DNA of 64,000 nucleotides from Campylobacter sp. RM5004 (GCF_022369455.1 NZ_CP059599.1:834409-898408), one strand, 5' to 3'; positions 38,656 to 47,046 are shown, counted from the stretch's first letter. Notes: generated by a model from the sequence alone, not told the origin. Numbers and translations: made by a program.

Positions 38656-38989
38656 TACTTCTAAAATCATTAAATAATCGTAATAAGTAAAATACTAATA
38701 AATAATATAAGCAAGCTAAAACTAAAGTTTGCTTTGCTACATTATTTAAATAACTTATAGCATATATGCTAATTGCTATTAATGAATAGCCAAAAACTAC
38801 ATTAATTTTCTTAATAACCAAATGAATGATAAGGCACATTATCATAATTATAGGTGCTATAAATACGCTTATTTTAAATATATCGTTTAATGATATATTA
38901 TGCATTCCATGAGCTGAAAACATAATAACACAAATATAAAGCAAGGATAAATAAATAAACGCAATGAGTATTGATGATAAAATTTTCAT
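38639..38989 (-). CDS. small unknown membrane protein (116 aa)
   Basis: Three to four hydrophobic segments cover nearly the whole protein, ending in a basic tail (RLFNDFRSKLGKK). No family recognised. It stands alone, convergent with proS, with AAGGAAG before the ATG. Confidence 0.65.
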   Translation of the reverse strand: MKILSSILIAFIYLSLLYICVIMFSAHGMHNISLNDIFKISVFIAPIIMIMCLIIHLVIKKINVVFGYSLIAISIYAISYLNNVAKQTLVLACLYYLLVFYLLRLFNDFRSKLGKK

Positions 38990-39062
38990 AAATCTTCCTT
39001 AAAATCAAAGCTTAATTTAAAATTAGAATTTTAGCTATTTTTGATTAATCCGCTAAAGTTTG

Positions 39063-39264
39063 AAATTCCTAATTCAAATTCTTTTAGTTTTTAAATACTT
39101 AAATATAAGCTTTAAATACTTTTATATTTCTTCTTTTCTAACTCTTGCTCGGAGTGTTTGTGTGGTTTGGCAATTGAGTTTGGTTGAGTTTGGTTGAGTT
39201 CCGAGTTTATAATGATTATCAATAGATTTTGCTTAAACTTTTAAAGAATTTGAAATAGGAATTA
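39063..39264 (+). mobile_element. MITE-like composite module, copy 4
   Basis: 202 bp bounded by inverted 19-bp repeats: 39063-39081 (GAATTTGAATTAGGAATTT on minus) and 39246-39264 (GAATTTGAAATAGGAATTA on plus). The interior has AAATACTTAAATATAAGC, TTTATATTTCTTC, G/T-rich units (GAGTTTGGTT repeated near 39173), a Fur-box-like dyad at 39209-39222 and TTTTGCTTAAACTTTTAAA. Confidence 0.7.
39209..39222 (+). promoter_or_regulatory. Fur-box-like dyad in module copy 4
   Basis: ATAATGATTATCAA, identical to the dyad in module copy 3. No gene start lies just downstream in this orientation. Confidence 0.3.
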
Positions 39265-39368
39265 CTAAAAAATATTTAGACTTTATAGAAGAAAAAACAT
39301 TAATTAAAAAGCTAACTTCTAAACTTCTTAAAAATATTCTTGTAAGTGCTAAAAATAAACTTTAAAGC

Positions 39369-39387
39369 AAATTCCTATTTCAAATTC
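39369..39387 (-). repeat. 19-bp dispersed repeat, exact copy, supplies a stop codon
   Basis: Consensus on minus. The TAG inside the repeat (39377-39375) is the stop codon of the 75-aa membrane protein gene, whose last residues NLK are repeat-encoded. Confidence 0.8.
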
Positions 39388-39602
39388 TTTTTTATTTTCT
39401 TATGATTTGTTTTAGGCGTTTCGTCAAGTGTTTTTAGTATTGTTTCACAGCGTTTAAAGATTAGTATAAAAATCAGTATAAAAAAGCTAAAAAAATAAGT
39501 AGTTTTAATGTCTTTACTATAATAAATATAAACATTACTAATACATAAAAATATCAAAACTCCACTTAAAACATAGCCACATTTAATAAGATAAAGTTTC
39601 AT
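39375..39602 (-). CDS. small unknown membrane protein (75 aa)
   Basis: Two hydrophobic segments (about 8-27 and 36-52) and a very basic C-terminus. The last codons and the stop come from a 19-bp repeat, so the C-terminus may have been changed by it. It overlaps the preceding 126-aa gene by four bases and belongs to the operon begun by the selenoprotein gene. Confidence 0.6.
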   Translation of the reverse strand: MKLYLIKCGYVLSGVLIFLCISNVYIYYSKDIKTTYFFSFFILIFILIFKRCETILKTLDETPKTNHKKIKKNLK

Positions 39603-39979
39603 ATAATTTTCTTATAAGAATAAATTGCAAAATATATCAAAAATGCTAAAAATACAAGCTCTTTTGCAAATAATATAAATATTTGCATGTCAATATTAAA
39701 TAAAAAATTAGCAGTAATTTTGATTATATTAAACAAACAAAAAGCACTAGCACCTGATAATAAATAAAAACAAAGCTTATAAAAATCGTTCTTTAGCTTA
39801 TCGTTTGCTTTAAAAAGTAGTATAGTATTTATCATATAAGCAAAAGAGCAAATCAAACAAAATCCATATACTAAAGTTCTCATAGTAAAAAAATAAAATA
39901 AATTAATACTACTAAACGACAAAACAAAAATTATAAAAAGCACTATAAATCTGCATTTATAAAGCTCATAATGTTTCAT
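39599..39979 (-). CDS. unknown membrane protein (126 aa)
   Basis: Four hydrophobic segments; no family recognised. It follows the selenoprotein stop by nine bases, with AAAGGA overlapping that gene's 3' end, so the two are coupled. It could be a membrane redox partner of the SelW-like protein, but nothing in its sequence (few cysteines) proves this. Confidence 0.6.
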   Translation of the reverse strand: MKHYELYKCRFIVLFIIFVLSFSSINLFYFFTMRTLVYGFCLICSFAYMINTILLFKANDKLKNDFYKLCFYLLSGASAFCLFNIIKITANFLFNIDMQIFILFAKELVFLAFLIYFAIYSYKKII

Positions 39980-39988
39980 TTAAATCCT

Positions 39989-40237
39989 TTAAGCTAAATT
40001 ATATGCCTTAATTAAAGAGCTTATTTCATTTGCATGTGGAAATCTTTTGTTATCACATCCTATTAATTCATTTTTTGAATATATTTTTTCATCATTTATA
40101 ATTACTATAAAATCGCCTTTACTTCCTATTTCAAATTCCACTTCAATACCTTTAAACCCGCCTATTAGTTCATCTGCAATCCTTGCAGCTTGTGGTTCGT
40201 ATTTTCAAGCGTTGCAATAAATGATTTTCGCTTTCAT
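39989..40237 (-). CDS. SelW/SelT/SelH-type selenoprotein with in-frame UGA
   Basis: Reads MKAKIIYCNA, UGA, KYEPQAARIADEL and on to GCDNKRFPHANEISSLIKAY, 82 residues in all. The UGA at 40207-40205 is codon 11 and falls exactly where SelW-like (Rdx) proteins have selenocysteine in their CxxU redox motif (here C-N-A-U). The frame after UGA keeps the family features, including the G-x-K/R-x-FP end. A hairpin 16 bases after the UGA (40188-40174) fits a bacterial SECIS. ATG 40237 has GGAGAG in front. Ordinary gene calling would split or lose it. It heads an operon with two small membrane proteins and diverges from perR. Likely a thioredoxin-fold oxidoreductase, possibly for oxidative stress. Confidence 0.85.
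40120..40138 (-). repeat. 19-bp dispersed repeat inside the selenoprotein gene
   Basis: Sense strand reads GAATTTGAAATAGGAAGTA and encodes EFEIGS. Confidence 0.75.
40174..40188 (-). promoter_or_regulatory. putative bacterial SECIS hairpin
   Basis: CTGCA AGGAT TGCAG: a 5-bp stem with a five-base loop containing GG, 16 bases after the UGA. Bacterial SECIS elements lie just after the UGA inside the coding region and carry a conserved G in a small apical loop bound by SelB. Position and loop both fit. Confidence 0.65.
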
Positions 40238-40280
40238 TTTCTCTCCTTACATAATTATTACAAATTTAAAATAAATTAAT

Positions 40281-40295
40281 TAATAATCATAAATA
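40281..40295 (+). promoter_or_regulatory. possible PerR/Fur-type operator upstream of perR
   Basis: TAATAATCATAAATA matches 11 of 14 fixed positions of the TTATAATNATTATAA-type box, and lies between divergent perR and the selenoprotein gene, as expected for autoregulation. In such AT-rich DNA chance matches are common. Confidence 0.3.
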
Positions 40296-40355
40296 TTAAA
40301 TTATTTATTGTATTCTTTACTAATTAATAAAAAATGTTATTTAGTAAAGGTAAAT

Positions 40356-40766
40356 ATGAAGTTTTTAGAAATTTTAAAAGAAAGAAAATTAAAAGCAACA
40401 CCGCAAAGAATAAGCATATTAAGAGTGTTGTCAAAACACGAACATCCTAGCATAGATGAATTATACGAACAAATAAAGCTAGAATATCCAGCGATTTCAC
40501 TAGCTACTGTGTATAAAAATTTAAGCACAATGATTGATGAAGGTTTGGTTGTTGAAATAGCAATCCCTAATGATAAATCAAAATACGACATTTATGAATA
40601 CGAACATATTCATTTAGTTTGTAATAATTGCAAAAGCGTATTTGATTTAGATAAGGTTAAAGCTGGGCTTGATAAGTATCAAGAAAGCTTACAAGAAAAG
40701 TTAGAGCATAGTATTGATAATATAAAAATTACTGCATTTTTAAGCACTTGTTCAAATTGCAAATAA
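40356..40766 (+). CDS. perR: PerR, peroxide-responsive Fur-family repressor
   Basis: 136 aa. A winged-helix DNA-binding domain (KATPQRISILRVL, ISLATVYKNLSTM) is followed by a metal-binding dimer domain with EHIHLVCNNC and a C-terminal CSNC, giving the CxxC pairs of the structural zinc site. Length, gene order (unknown, ubiE, xseA, serC follow) and the short C-terminus match C. jejuni PerR rather than Fur. I choose the ATG at 40356 behind AAAGG; an upstream in-frame ATG at 40308 has no ribosome site. Confidence 0.85.
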   Translation: MKFLEILKERKLKATPQRISILRVLSKHEHPSIDELYEQIKLEYPAISLATVYKNLSTMIDEGLVVEIAIPNDKSKYDIYEYEHIHLVCNNCKSVFDLDKVKAGLDKYQESLQEKLEHSIDNIKITAFLSTCSNCK

Positions 40767-40799
40767 TATAAGTTAAAATTAGTGAAAAAAGGAGTTTAG

Positions 40800-41603
40800 G
40801 TGAGCATTTTAAAACACTTTCTCTTTTTTACACTAGAAGGTAATTTAGAGTTCAAAAAGCTTAAAGATAGTTTTTGCTTATATGATGATAGCTTATATAA
40901 GCTTGATATTATTGATAATGAATTATATTTTTTAAAAGCTAGTTTAGGAAGATTAGATATAGAATATCAAACTAGCTCATTAAAATTAGATGATGTAAAA
41001 AGCAAAAGCTTAAAATATAAAAGAGTGGTAGCATCTTCAAAACTAATTGAGAGTTTTAATAATTTTTATGTTTGCACTATGCTTGATGAAAGTAGTCGAG
41101 ATGGACTTAAATTTAGCGAATATGAAAGATTAAAAATATTTTTAACCTACGGACTAAAAGCAAAGGATTTAAGCATTAGCATAGGTCTTGCTTTAAGAAT
41201 ATATATGTTTTATTTAAGCATAAACTCAAAAAGCGATGAAATAAAAAAATTATTAGATTTATTTAGTTTTATTTATCAAGAAAATATAGTAGATACCATT
41301 AAAAACGCTAATGAATTTTATGATAATTTATCTTGCGTTATCTTAGATGAGGCTAATTTTTACACGAATGAATGTGCGAAAGTAAATTTTACTAAGATAT
41401 TTTCTAAGGTTTTAAGAAAAGAAGCGATTAAAGTATTAAGATACGAAGAAAACACCGATAAATTAATTTTATTACTTGATTTTTTAAGCTTTTTTAAAAG
41501 TCATAAAAAGCTAGATTTATCTGAAAAACTATTAAAAAACAAAGCCGTTAAAAAAACAGCTAGAAAAATTAGTAAAATAGCTAGAACTTATTATTTAGGA
41601 TAA
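40800..41603 (+). CDS. unknown protein (267 aa), Cj0323-like by position
   Basis: GTG start at 40800 behind AAAGGAG. Mostly helical, charged, soluble by appearance, with a Lys-rich C-terminus; no motif recognised. In C. jejuni an uncharacterised gene occupies this place between perR and ubiE, which is the only clue. Two bases separate it from ubiE. Confidence 0.7.
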   Translation: MSILKHFLFFTLEGNLEFKKLKDSFCLYDDSLYKLDIIDNELYFLKASLGRLDIEYQTSSLKLDDVKSKSLKYKRVVASSKLIESFNNFYVCTMLDESSRDGLKFSEYERLKIFLTYGLKAKDLSISIGLALRIYMFYLSINSKSDEIKKLLDLFSFIYQENIVDTIKNANEFYDNLSCVILDEANFYTNECAKVNFTKIFSKVLRKEAIKVLRYEENTDKLILLLDFLSFFKSHKKLDLSEKLLKNKAVKKTARKISKIARTYYLG

Positions 41604-41605
41604 TT

Positions 41606-42307
41606 ATGCAAAAACAAGAAAAAATTGTAGAAATGTTTAATGAAATAGCTCCAAGCTATGATAAAGCTAATAAGGTTTTAAGTTTTGGAATTGATGCTAA
41701 ATGGAGATTTGATGCAATTTCTAAAGTAAAAGAACATATTAATTTAAACTCAAATCTAAATATAGCTGATATTGCTTGTGGAACAGGCGATATGTGTGCT
41801 TTATTAAAGCAAATTCCAAACTCAAAAGTAATAGGAATAGACCCAAGTAAAGGTATGCTAGAAGTTGCTAAAAAGCGTTTTTTAGATGTGGAATTTGAAT
41901 TAGGATATGCAAATAAGCTGCCTTTAGCTGATGAGAGCGTTGATTTGATTACTATTAGTTATGGCTTTAGAAATGTTGTAGAAAAAGACGAAGCATTAGA
42001 AGAATTTAGAAGAGTTTTAAAACCTAATGGAGTTCTTTTGGTTTTAGAATTTTTCAAAAGAGAAAAAGGTGGCATCATAGGCTTTTTCCGTGATTTTTAT
42101 CTTAAGAAAATCCTACCTATAATAGGTGGAATGCTTAGTAAAAACAAAGCAGCTTATGAATATTTGCCAAATTCTATTGATGATTTTTATTCAAATGATG
42201 AATTTAAAGAAAAGTTAAAAGAACATAAATTTTCTTTAAAACTATTTAAAACTTATAGTTTTGGTGTTAGCTCATTGTTTATTGTGAGTAAAGATGCTAG
42301 CAAATAA
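41606..42307 (+). CDS. ubiE: UbiE/MenG, quinone methyltransferase
   Basis: SAM-dependent C-methyltransferase of menaquinone synthesis (233 aa). Motif I is IADIACGTGDMCALL; YGFRNV and LEFFKRE are family signatures. Campylobacter uses menaquinone, so the menaquinone reaction is the likely one. It contains GAATTTGAATTAGG at 41891, possibly half of a 19-bp repeat. It overlaps xseA by 14 bases. Confidence 0.93.
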   Translation: MQKQEKIVEMFNEIAPSYDKANKVLSFGIDAKWRFDAISKVKEHINLNSNLNIADIACGTGDMCALLKQIPNSKVIGIDPSKGMLEVAKKRFLDVEFELGYANKLPLADESVDLITISYGFRNVVEKDEALEEFRRVLKPNGVLLVLEFFKREKGGIIGFFRDFYLKKILPIIGGMLSKNKAAYEYLPNSIDDFYSNDEFKEKLKEHKFSLKLFKTYSFGVSSLFIVSKDASK

Positions 42308-43823
42308 GGTAGAAAAAACTTATTTTTCTGTAAGCGAAATCAATAATCTTGCGAAAAATAGCTTAGAAAATACTTTTTTTAATGTAGCAATACAAGGAGA
42401 AGTAAGCAAGATTACAAACCATACTTCAGGGCATTGGTATTTTACTATTAAAGATGAATTATCAAGCCTTGATTGCACTATGTTTGCAAACTACAATAAA
42501 GGCAAGGCAAATTTATTAGTAGGAAATAAAATTATTGCCATAGGAAAATTAAGCATATATCCAACTAATGGCAAATATCAATTAAATTGCACGGATTATG
42601 AATTAGCCGATGGTTTAGGTAAATTACAAGCAGCATTTAATGAGCTTTATAAAAAGCTTGAAAAAGAAGGCTTATTTTCAAGTATTTACAAAAAACAAAT
42701 CCCAAAACATATAAACAATATCGCAATAATTACAGCTATTAATTCAGCAGCAGCTAAAGATATTTTAAGAGTATATGAAAATAATCAAAGCTATTTAACA
42801 AAATTAGTTTTTTATGATAGCTTAATGCAAGGCGAAAATGCTAGTAAAAAAATAATTGAATGTATAAAAAAAGCTAATTTAAACAATCACGATGTAATTT
42901 TAATCGCTCGTGGTGGTGGTAGCAAAGAAGATCTATTTTGCTTTAACGATGAAGCTTTAGTAAGAGAAATTGTAAAATCAAATATACCTATCATTACAGG
43001 CTTAGGACACGAAATTGACACCCACTTAAGTGATTTAGCAGCTAGTAAATACTATGCAACCCCAACTGCTGCAATGCAAAGCCTTGTTTATAATAAATTT
43101 GATAGATTGCTTGATCTTGATAATTTGCAAAATCATTTTACTTTACAAGTAAAAAGACAAATGAATAAAAAACAGCAAGATTATTTATATCTTTCAAGTA
43201 AATTTTCAAAAAAAGAAGTTAGCTTTAAGTTTAATTCATATAAAAATAACTTATTAAATAAAAAGATTTTACTAGAAAAAAATATAAAAAATATTTTAAA
43301 AAATAATGAAAATAGCATAAAAAACTATGAAAATAATCTAAAAAATAATCTAAACAAATCTTTAGAAAAAAAGCAAAAAATATGCGAAGATTATAAAAAT
43401 AAAATAAACATAGGAAAGATTAAAAGCGATATTGCTAATATGCAGTTTAAATTAAGCAATTATGACAAAGCAATAAAAGCAGATTTTAGCAAGAATTTAA
43501 CGCAAAAAAATGCTAAATTACAAGAATTTTCTAATATAAAAAACAAAATCAATTTTAAGCTAAAAATAGCAAGTGAAAATATTTTAAATAAAAAAACTTT
43601 ATTAAATAATAGCTTTAAACCTAAATTTAAAGAAAAATATGTAAAAATAAACAATTATCATCAGATTTTAAGCACTCATCAAGCGTTTTTAGAGAGCATA
43701 AAAGAATATGCAAGAATTATGAAAAATAATAAAGCAGTTAGTTTAAAATCTTTAAAAGTAGGCGATGAAATAGTTTTAAAATCATTTGATAGTGAAAAAT
43801 TAGCAAAGATTATAAAGGAGTAA
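42294..43823 (+). CDS. xseA: XseA, exodeoxyribonuclease VII large subunit
   Basis: 509 aa. An N-terminal OB fold (about 1-100, VAIQGEVSKITNHTSGHWYF) and a catalytic domain with ARGGGSKEDL and GHEIDTHLSDLAASKYYATPTAA are followed by a long Lys/Asn-rich coiled coil (about 270-430) and a C-terminal segment that ends typically (LKVGDEIVLKSF). The coiled coil makes it longer than C. jejuni XseA as I remember it. No xseB is in the window. Confidence 0.92.
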   Translation: MLANKVEKTYFSVSEINNLAKNSLENTFFNVAIQGEVSKITNHTSGHWYFTIKDELSSLDCTMFANYNKGKANLLVGNKIIAIGKLSIYPTNGKYQLNCTDYELADGLGKLQAAFNELYKKLEKEGLFSSIYKKQIPKHINNIAIITAINSAAAKDILRVYENNQSYLTKLVFYDSLMQGENASKKIIECIKKANLNNHDVILIARGGGSKEDLFCFNDEALVREIVKSNIPIITGLGHEIDTHLSDLAASKYYATPTAAMQSLVYNKFDRLLDLDNLQNHFTLQVKRQMNKKQQDYLYLSSKFSKKEVSFKFNSYKNNLLNKKILLEKNIKNILKNNENSIKNYENNLKNNLNKSLEKKQKICEDYKNKINIGKIKSDIANMQFKLSNYDKAIKADFSKNLTQKNAKLQEFSNIKNKINFKLKIASENILNKKTLLNNSFKPKFKEKYVKINNYHQILSTHQAFLESIKEYARIMKNNKAVSLKSLKVGDEIVLKSFDSEKLAKIIKE

Positions 43824-43827
43824 AAAA

Positions 43828-44904
43828 ATGAGACAATATAATTTTAGTGCAGGTCCATCAGAATTACCATTAGAAGTATTAAAAGAAATTCAAGAAGAAT
43901 TATTAAGCTATAAAAACAACGGCTTTTCAATCATGGAAATAAGTCATCGCTCAAGCTACTATGAGCAAATGCATAATGACGCTATAAAAGATGCAAAAGA
44001 GCTTTATGGAATAAATGATGATTATGAAGTAATTTTCGTTCAAGGTGGAGCTACTATGCAATTTAGCTTATTAGCTATGAATTTTAGCCTTGATAATAAG
44101 CCATGTGAATACATTGATACTGATGTTTGGACGCAAAAAGCTTGTGAAGAAGCTATCTTAGCAGGGGTAAATGCAAAAATTGTAGCAAGCTCAAAAGATA
44201 GTAAATATAATTATATTCCAAAAGTTAGTTTAAATAGCGATAGTTCTTATACTTATATATGCTCAAATAACACGGTTCATGGAACTCAATACAAGCAACT
44301 TCCTATTTCAAATTCTCCTTTGATTATTGATGCTAGTTCGGACTTTTTTTCAAGGAAATTAGACTTTTCAAATATAGGCGTTTTATATGGTGGAGTTCAA
44401 AAAAATGCTGGTATAGCAGGATTTGCTTGTTTGATTATTAGAAAAGATTTGTTAGAAAGAAGCAAAAACAAATCAATGCCTAAGATGTTTAATTACAACA
44501 CTTACGCTGATAACAATTCATTATTTAACACTCCTCCTACATTTGCTATTTATGTATATGCAAAAATTATGAAATGGATTAAGGCAAAGGGTGGCCTTGA
44601 TGTGATAAATAAAGAAAACGAAATAAAAGCTAAATATCTTTATGATATTATTGATAATAGTAGTTTTTATAAAGCTTATGTGAATAATGAAGATAGGTCG
44701 ATTATGAATGTTTGCTTTACAACAGGAAATGATGAATTAGACTTAGAATTTTGGAGCAAAGCTGCTAAAGAGCACAATATGCTAGGCTTAAAAGGGCATA
44801 AAAAACTAGGCGGTTTAAGAGCTAGTATTTATAATAGTGCTAGTTTAGAAAAAGTAAAAATTCTAGGTGAATATATGAAAGAATACGAAAGGGTTCGTGG
44901 ATGA
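43828..44904 (+). CDS. serC: SerC, phosphoserine aminotransferase
   Basis: PLP enzyme of serine synthesis (358 aa). Typical start YNFSAGPSELPLEVL, FVQGGATMQF and the PLP lysine in YGGVQKNAG. A 19-bp repeat at 44297-44315 encodes LPISNS just before the PLP-binding IIDASSDF. The stop overlaps the pseudopilin start in ATGA. Confidence 0.94.
   Translation: MRQYNFSAGPSELPLEVLKEIQEELLSYKNNGFSIMEISHRSSYYEQMHNDAIKDAKELYGINDDYEVIFVQGGATMQFSLLAMNFSLDNKPCEYIDTDVWTQKACEEAILAGVNAKIVASSKDSKYNYIPKVSLNSDSSYTYICSNNTVHGTQYKQLPISNSPLIIDASSDFFSRKLDFSNIGVLYGGVQKNAGIAGFACLIIRKDLLERSKNKSMPKMFNYNTYADNNSLFNTPPTFAIYVYAKIMKWIKAKGGLDVINKENEIKAKYLYDIIDNSSFYKAYVNNEDRSIMNVCFTTGNDELDLEFWSKAAKEHNMLGLKGHKKLGGLRASIYNSASLEKVKILGEYMKEYERVRG
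44297..44315 (-). repeat. 19-bp dispersed repeat inside serC
   Basis: On minus GAATTTGAAATAGGAAGTT, antisense to the gene, which encodes LPISNS. Position is between two conserved blocks of the enzyme, where a short insert would be tolerated. Confidence 0.8.
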
Positions 44905-45659
44905 AAAAAGGCTTTTCATTAATTGAACTTATATTTGCTATGGTTGTTATTGGAATTTGCATTGCTGCAATTCCAAAAATAGTAAATGCGAGTTTAGAAA
45001 GTGATGAGATTAGTTATAAACAAGAATATTTTTATGAAGTAAAAGAATTTTATGGGCTTATTAGAAACTTGCCTTTTAGTAAGCAAAATGTATCTTATGA
45101 TGATTATAAACAAAATAGTTTATTATCTCAATTTATTGCAAATTGTGGTGGTGTTATATCAAAATTTATACCGCAATATGAATTAAGCGAATTGAGTTTA
45201 ATTAATATAAATCCAAGATATGGAAGGGGTTTTAGTAGCAAAGGTAGTCTAGGAATTGATATTTTAATAAATGGTATTCGTGGTAATTATAATAATACAA
45301 CTTTTACAAATGCTTTAAGTCAAAGTTTTTCATATAAGTTTGCAGACCCAGCAAAAGGCTCTAAGGTTGATAGTAGTTATATTTTTAAGACCATTGGAAA
45401 AATATCTGTAGTACCTTATAAGCCAAAGACAAAAACTGATAGTTTTTTTGCAACCATTGATGGCTGTGATAAAGAAATAGCCTTAATGTATCCATTACAA
45501 ATATATGATGATAAGAATGAAATATTTTTATCTTTTGATACATTTTATAATACCTTTGGAAGACTTGATAGTATTTATAGTCAGTATTCTATGATGACAA
45601 AAGATTCAGCATGGCAAATTACAAATGAAGATAAATTAAAAAGTTATCTTAATTTATAA
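44901..45659 (+). CDS. type II secretion/competence pseudopilin 1
   Basis: 252 aa. Starts with a type III (prepilin) signal, MKKG cut before FSLIELIFAMVVIGICIAAI, with Phe1 and Glu5 of the mature protein present. The rest is a soluble head. It overlaps serC by four bases and leads three consecutive pseudopilin genes. C. jejuni uses such proteins (Cts system) for natural transformation. Confidence 0.85.
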   Translation: MKKGFSLIELIFAMVVIGICIAAIPKIVNASLESDEISYKQEYFYEVKEFYGLIRNLPFSKQNVSYDDYKQNSLLSQFIANCGGVISKFIPQYELSELSLININPRYGRGFSSKGSLGIDILINGIRGNYNNTTFTNALSQSFSYKFADPAKGSKVDSSYIFKTIGKISVVPYKPKTKTDSFFATIDGCDKEIALMYPLQIYDDKNEIFLSFDTFYNTFGRLDSIYSQYSMMTKDSAWQITNEDKLKSYLNL

Positions 45660-45667
45660 GGAAATTT

Positions 45668-46621
45668 ATGAAAAAAGCTTTTACAATAATTGAATTAATA
45701 GTAGTAATTGTTATATTAGGAATTGTTGCAGGACTTGGAATTGAGATTATTAAATTTTCTTACGACAACGAACAAAGAGTAAGGATATTAAATGAGCTTG
45801 AATTAAAATCACAAGTTACAATGGACTTTTTAACAACACATTTAAATAATGCTATTAAAAATAGTTATAGATTAAAAAAACAAGAGAACTCAGAATGTGC
45901 TAATTCTATTACTGATTGTAAATTTGTATTTAACATGAGTAAGACTTCTTTAAAAGATAGTGATTTTAAGATTTTTGAATGGGCTAGAATAGCAATAACT
46001 GATAAAAAACAAGGCAAGTGGGATGGATTAAATGAGACAAGATATGTTATTGAAAAGGCTGTAAATAATAAATCAGATTGTTACGATAATTTAGCAAATC
46101 CTAACTATTTTCAATGTTTTTCGCAAAAAAAAATAAATCAAAAAATAATAGATAATTATAGCGAAGGAACAATACTTGGCATATATTTCTTAGGAGATAA
46201 TATTGCAACTTCAACTTCATTTATGGAAAAAGATTTATATGACTTTGAAGTATATTCTATAACTTCTACTGCTGGAACTACAAGTAAGGCAACTAGAATT
46301 AAATTAAGATTAGATGAGAAAAATTTCACTATGAGTAATGTTTATGTATTGGTTGATAAGATTGAAGGTGTTATTTATGATGGCACAGAAAATAAACTTA
46401 AATATTATAGTTATGATTATAAAGATAAAAAACCAAATTTTGTAACAAATACAAAAGACATAGCTAAAGTTACTTTAGTTAATCATGTAAGCGATTTTTC
46501 TATAAGCAGTAATAACGGAGTTACAACGCTTAGATTATGCTTAGAAGCAAAAGATTTACCAGGTAGTTTTATTAACAAAAAAACAACAATTTCAGTATGT
46601 AAAACGGGAGTTATATTATGA
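45668..46621 (+). CDS. type II secretion/competence pseudopilin 2
   Basis: 317 aa. Prepilin leader MKKA cut before FTIIELIVVIVILGIVAGL, with Glu5 present. The head contains four or more cysteines, one pair close together (SECANSITDC). Larger than a major pilin, so it is probably a minor pseudopilin of GspJ type. ATGA overlap with the next gene. Confidence 0.82.
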   Translation: MKKAFTIIELIVVIVILGIVAGLGIEIIKFSYDNEQRVRILNELELKSQVTMDFLTTHLNNAIKNSYRLKKQENSECANSITDCKFVFNMSKTSLKDSDFKIFEWARIAITDKKQGKWDGLNETRYVIEKAVNNKSDCYDNLANPNYFQCFSQKKINQKIIDNYSEGTILGIYFLGDNIATSTSFMEKDLYDFEVYSITSTAGTTSKATRIKLRLDEKNFTMSNVYVLVDKIEGVIYDGTENKLKYYSYDYKDKKPNFVTNTKDIAKVTLVNHVSDFSISSNNGVTTLRLCLEAKDLPGSFINKKTTISVCKTGVIL

Positions 46622-47046
46622 AAAAACCTGCTTTTAGTTTAATTACTGCTATTATTTTTATTATCTTAGTAAGCGTTGTTGGGGTTTTGACATTAACTTC
46701 TTCAAAAAGCACATTGTCATTTGCTTCAAGAGCTTATTTAAAAGAACAGGTTGAGTTTTTAATGGACGGAGCTAGAGCTAGGGCTTTGGCTGATTGGTTT
46801 AATTCAGGCGATCCTACTAAAAATGGTGGTATATATGCAGGTGGTACGCAAACTAGGACATATTATTATCCTAGCGATACTGATAGAAAATATATAATTA
46901 CAATAGAATATTTTAAAGTTAATCCAAATGGTGCTTTAAAATTTGATAAAAACACTGTTTTGGCAAGAATTAGTGTTGAAACAGGGGTAGAATTATCAAA
47001 AATAGCAAAGATTAAATTAGTTAGAGATTACACAATAGGAAATTAA
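46618..47046 (+). CDS. type II secretion/competence pseudopilin 3 (lacks Glu5)
   Basis: 142 aa. Leader MKKPA and hydrophobic helix FSLITAIIFIILVSVVGVL. Position 5 of the predicted mature protein is Thr instead of Glu. Tip pseudopilins of the GspK class also lack Glu5, so this may cap the pseudopilus. The stop adjoins a 19-bp repeat copy. Confidence 0.75.
   Translation: MKKPAFSLITAIIFIILVSVVGVLTLTSSKSTLSFASRAYLKEQVEFLMDGARARALADWFNSGDPTKNGGIYAGGTQTRTYYYPSDTDRKYIITIEYFKVNPNGALKFDKNTVLARISVETGVELSKIAKIKLVRDYTIGN

Larger units (their letters stand above)
38990..39374. other. repeat-rich intergenic region (385 bp)
   Basis: Holds composite module copy 4 (39063-39264) and a second spacer (39265-39368) that begins with AAAAAATATTTAGACTTTATA, a string also seen beside copies near 9790 and 17570, and ends at the repeat 39369-39387. 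No gene is visible. Confidence 0.75.

Noticed and set aside
40356-40766. Fur instead of PerR
   Set aside because: Length of 136 aa and gene order match C. jejuni perR; still, a Fur role cannot be fully excluded from sequence alone.
41891-41909. Possible repeat copy in ubiE
   Set aside because: Only the first 14-16 bases match the GAATTAGGA subtype and the end diverges; I mention it under ubiE but do not count it as sure.
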